8,159 nucleotides of DNA from Methyloprofundus sp. Lineage in GTDB: Bacteria; Pseudomonadota; Gammaproteobacteria; Methylococcales; Methylomonadaceae. Positions 7,312 to 8,159 of this stretch are shown piece by piece. The translations under genes were made by a program, and so were the position numbers. The notes beneath the pieces are model-generated. The model saw only the letters and a program-made list of their open reading frames with translations, ran no database searches and had not been told where the DNA came from. The stretch's first letter is position 1. Every line of letters starts with the position of its first letter. Location: positions 1-8,159 of the forward strand of contig DAOVWV010000052.1 in the NCBI GenBank assembly GCA_030636485.1, read 5' to 3'.

Positions 7312-8159
7312 ATGGCAGAAAACACTGAACAAATAGATTTTATCTGGAAAGGTAAAGATAAAAAAGGGAACCTATCTAGAGGTGAGTTGGTTGCCTACAA
7401 TGAAATAGCAGGCCGTGCAGAATTACGCCGACAAGGCATACGGGTTATTTCCATTAAGAAAAAACCTAAGCCATTATTTTCGGCTTCAAAAGCTGCGATT
7501 ACCACAAAAGATATTGCTGTTTTTTCCAGACAACTCGCGACAATGCTTGAATCAGGGGTACCCTTGGTACAATCCTTTGATATTATCGGCAAGGGACATG
7601 AAAACCCGAGTATGGCTGAATTACTACTGAACGTTAAAACTGATGTAGAAAGCGGAGATACACTTGCCCAGGCACTGCGTAAACACCCGCTACATTTTGA
7701 CGAGTTATTTTGCAACCTTGTTGATGCAGGTGAACAAGCCGGAATACTGGAAGGTTTGCTCGACAAAATTGCGACTTATAAAGAAAAATCAGAATCCATC
7801 AAAGCAAAAGTCAAAAAAGCGTTAACCTATCCTATTGCCGTTGTCGTCGTTGCTTTTGTTGTCACCGCTGTTCTGCTAATTTTTGTGGTGCCCGTTTTCA
7901 AAGAGTTATTTGACAGTTTTGGCGCGACTTTACCCGCCTTTACATTATGGGTGATGGGGCTTTCGGACTGGATGGTTGCCTATTGGTACTATGTCGTTGG
8001 AACCGTAATAGCGACTGTCAAGACCTTTAGTTATTTCAAAAAACGCTCCAAGCAATTCAATTACTTTCTTGACCGCCTCATGTTAAAAATCCCCATTATC
8101 GGCATGATTTTAAATAAATCGGCTGTTGCCCGCTTTGCCCGTACTTTGTCAACGATGTC
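7312..8159 (+). CDS. pilC: Type IV pilus inner-membrane platform protein PilC (3' end outside window)
   Basis: The first 282 residues of the GspF/PilC-family inner-membrane protein that forms the platform on which PilB drives pilin assembly; family members are usually around 400 residues. Visible: an N-terminal cytoplasmic tail (IDFIWKGKDKKGNLSRGELVA, the usual YxWxGxxxxGxxxxGxxxA-like opening); the first GspF domain at about 66-170, with FSRQLATMLESGVPLVQSFDII and the LVDAGEQAGILEGLLDKIATY segment; a first membrane helix at about 173-195 (YPIAVVVVAFVVTAVLLIFVV); the post-helix VPVFKELFDSFGATLPAFT; and a second hydrophobic segment at about 219-240. The second GspF repeat starts at AVARFARTLSTM, where the window ends. 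It starts two bases after the pilB stop with a good ribosome binding site, so the two form an operon. A pilD prepilin peptidase gene often follows in this order, but that lies outside the window. Confidence 0.95.
   Translation, partial: MAENTEQIDFIWKGKDKKGNLSRGELVAYNEIAGRAELRRQGIRVISIKKKPKPLFSASKAAITTKDIAVFSRQLATMLESGVPLVQSFDIIGKGHENPSMAELLLNVKTDVESGDTLAQALRKHPLHFDELFCNLVDAGEQAGILEGLLDKIATYKEKSESIKAKVKKALTYPIAVVVVAFVVTAVLLIFVVPVFKELFDSFGATLPAFTLWVMGLSDWMVAYWYYVVGTVIATVKTFSYFKKRSKQFNYFLDRLMLKIPIIGMILNKSAVARFARTLSTM

Noticed and set aside
1..8159. tRNA or rRNA genes, CRISPR arrays, insertion sequences.
   Set aside because: No cloverleaf, spaced direct-repeat array or transposase-like frame was seen on reading both strands.

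Overview
The window looks like a gammaproteobacterial chromosome of moderate GC content. The evidence is HolC and ValS of the gammaproteobacterial type in their usual order (holC then valS), followed by type IV pilus assembly genes pilB and pilC. The genus cannot be fixed from sequence alone. A methanotroph-like or other environmental gammaproteobacterium would fit, but that is only an impression.

Layout, all genes on the + strand: (1) the 3' end of holC, the chi subunit of DNA polymerase III; (2) a two-gene, strongly AT-rich cassette at about 316-2340, encoding an ABC-type AAA ATPase and a Toprim-like DUF4435-type protein; (3) a complete valS; (4) a gap of about 405 bp that opens with a long rod-like hairpin of about 103 nt just after the valS stop; (5) a complete pilB; (6) the first two thirds of pilC, cut by the window end.

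The main point of interest is the cassette. Its ATPase plus DUF4435/Toprim pairing is the defining architecture of PARIS (AriA/AriB) anti-phage systems, in which the ATPase holds the nuclease inactive until a phage trigger releases it to cut tRNA. Here the pair sits between two housekeeping genes that are normally neighbours, and both flanking reading frames are intact. Its base composition differs sharply from both flanks. I therefore read it as a horizontally acquired defence cassette, related to PARIS or to the wider OLD-like ATPase/Toprim class.

The second point is the hairpin 3' of valS. It can form about 42 base pairs and closes on a 4-nt loop. Nearly all imperfections in its long lower stem are G-U pairs when read as + strand RNA. 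It has no U-tract, so it is not a standard intrinsic terminator. It could be a MITE/REP-like palindrome or a structured 3' UTR or small RNA. The rest of the window (ValS, PilB, PilC) is ordinary housekeeping and pilus-assembly machinery.
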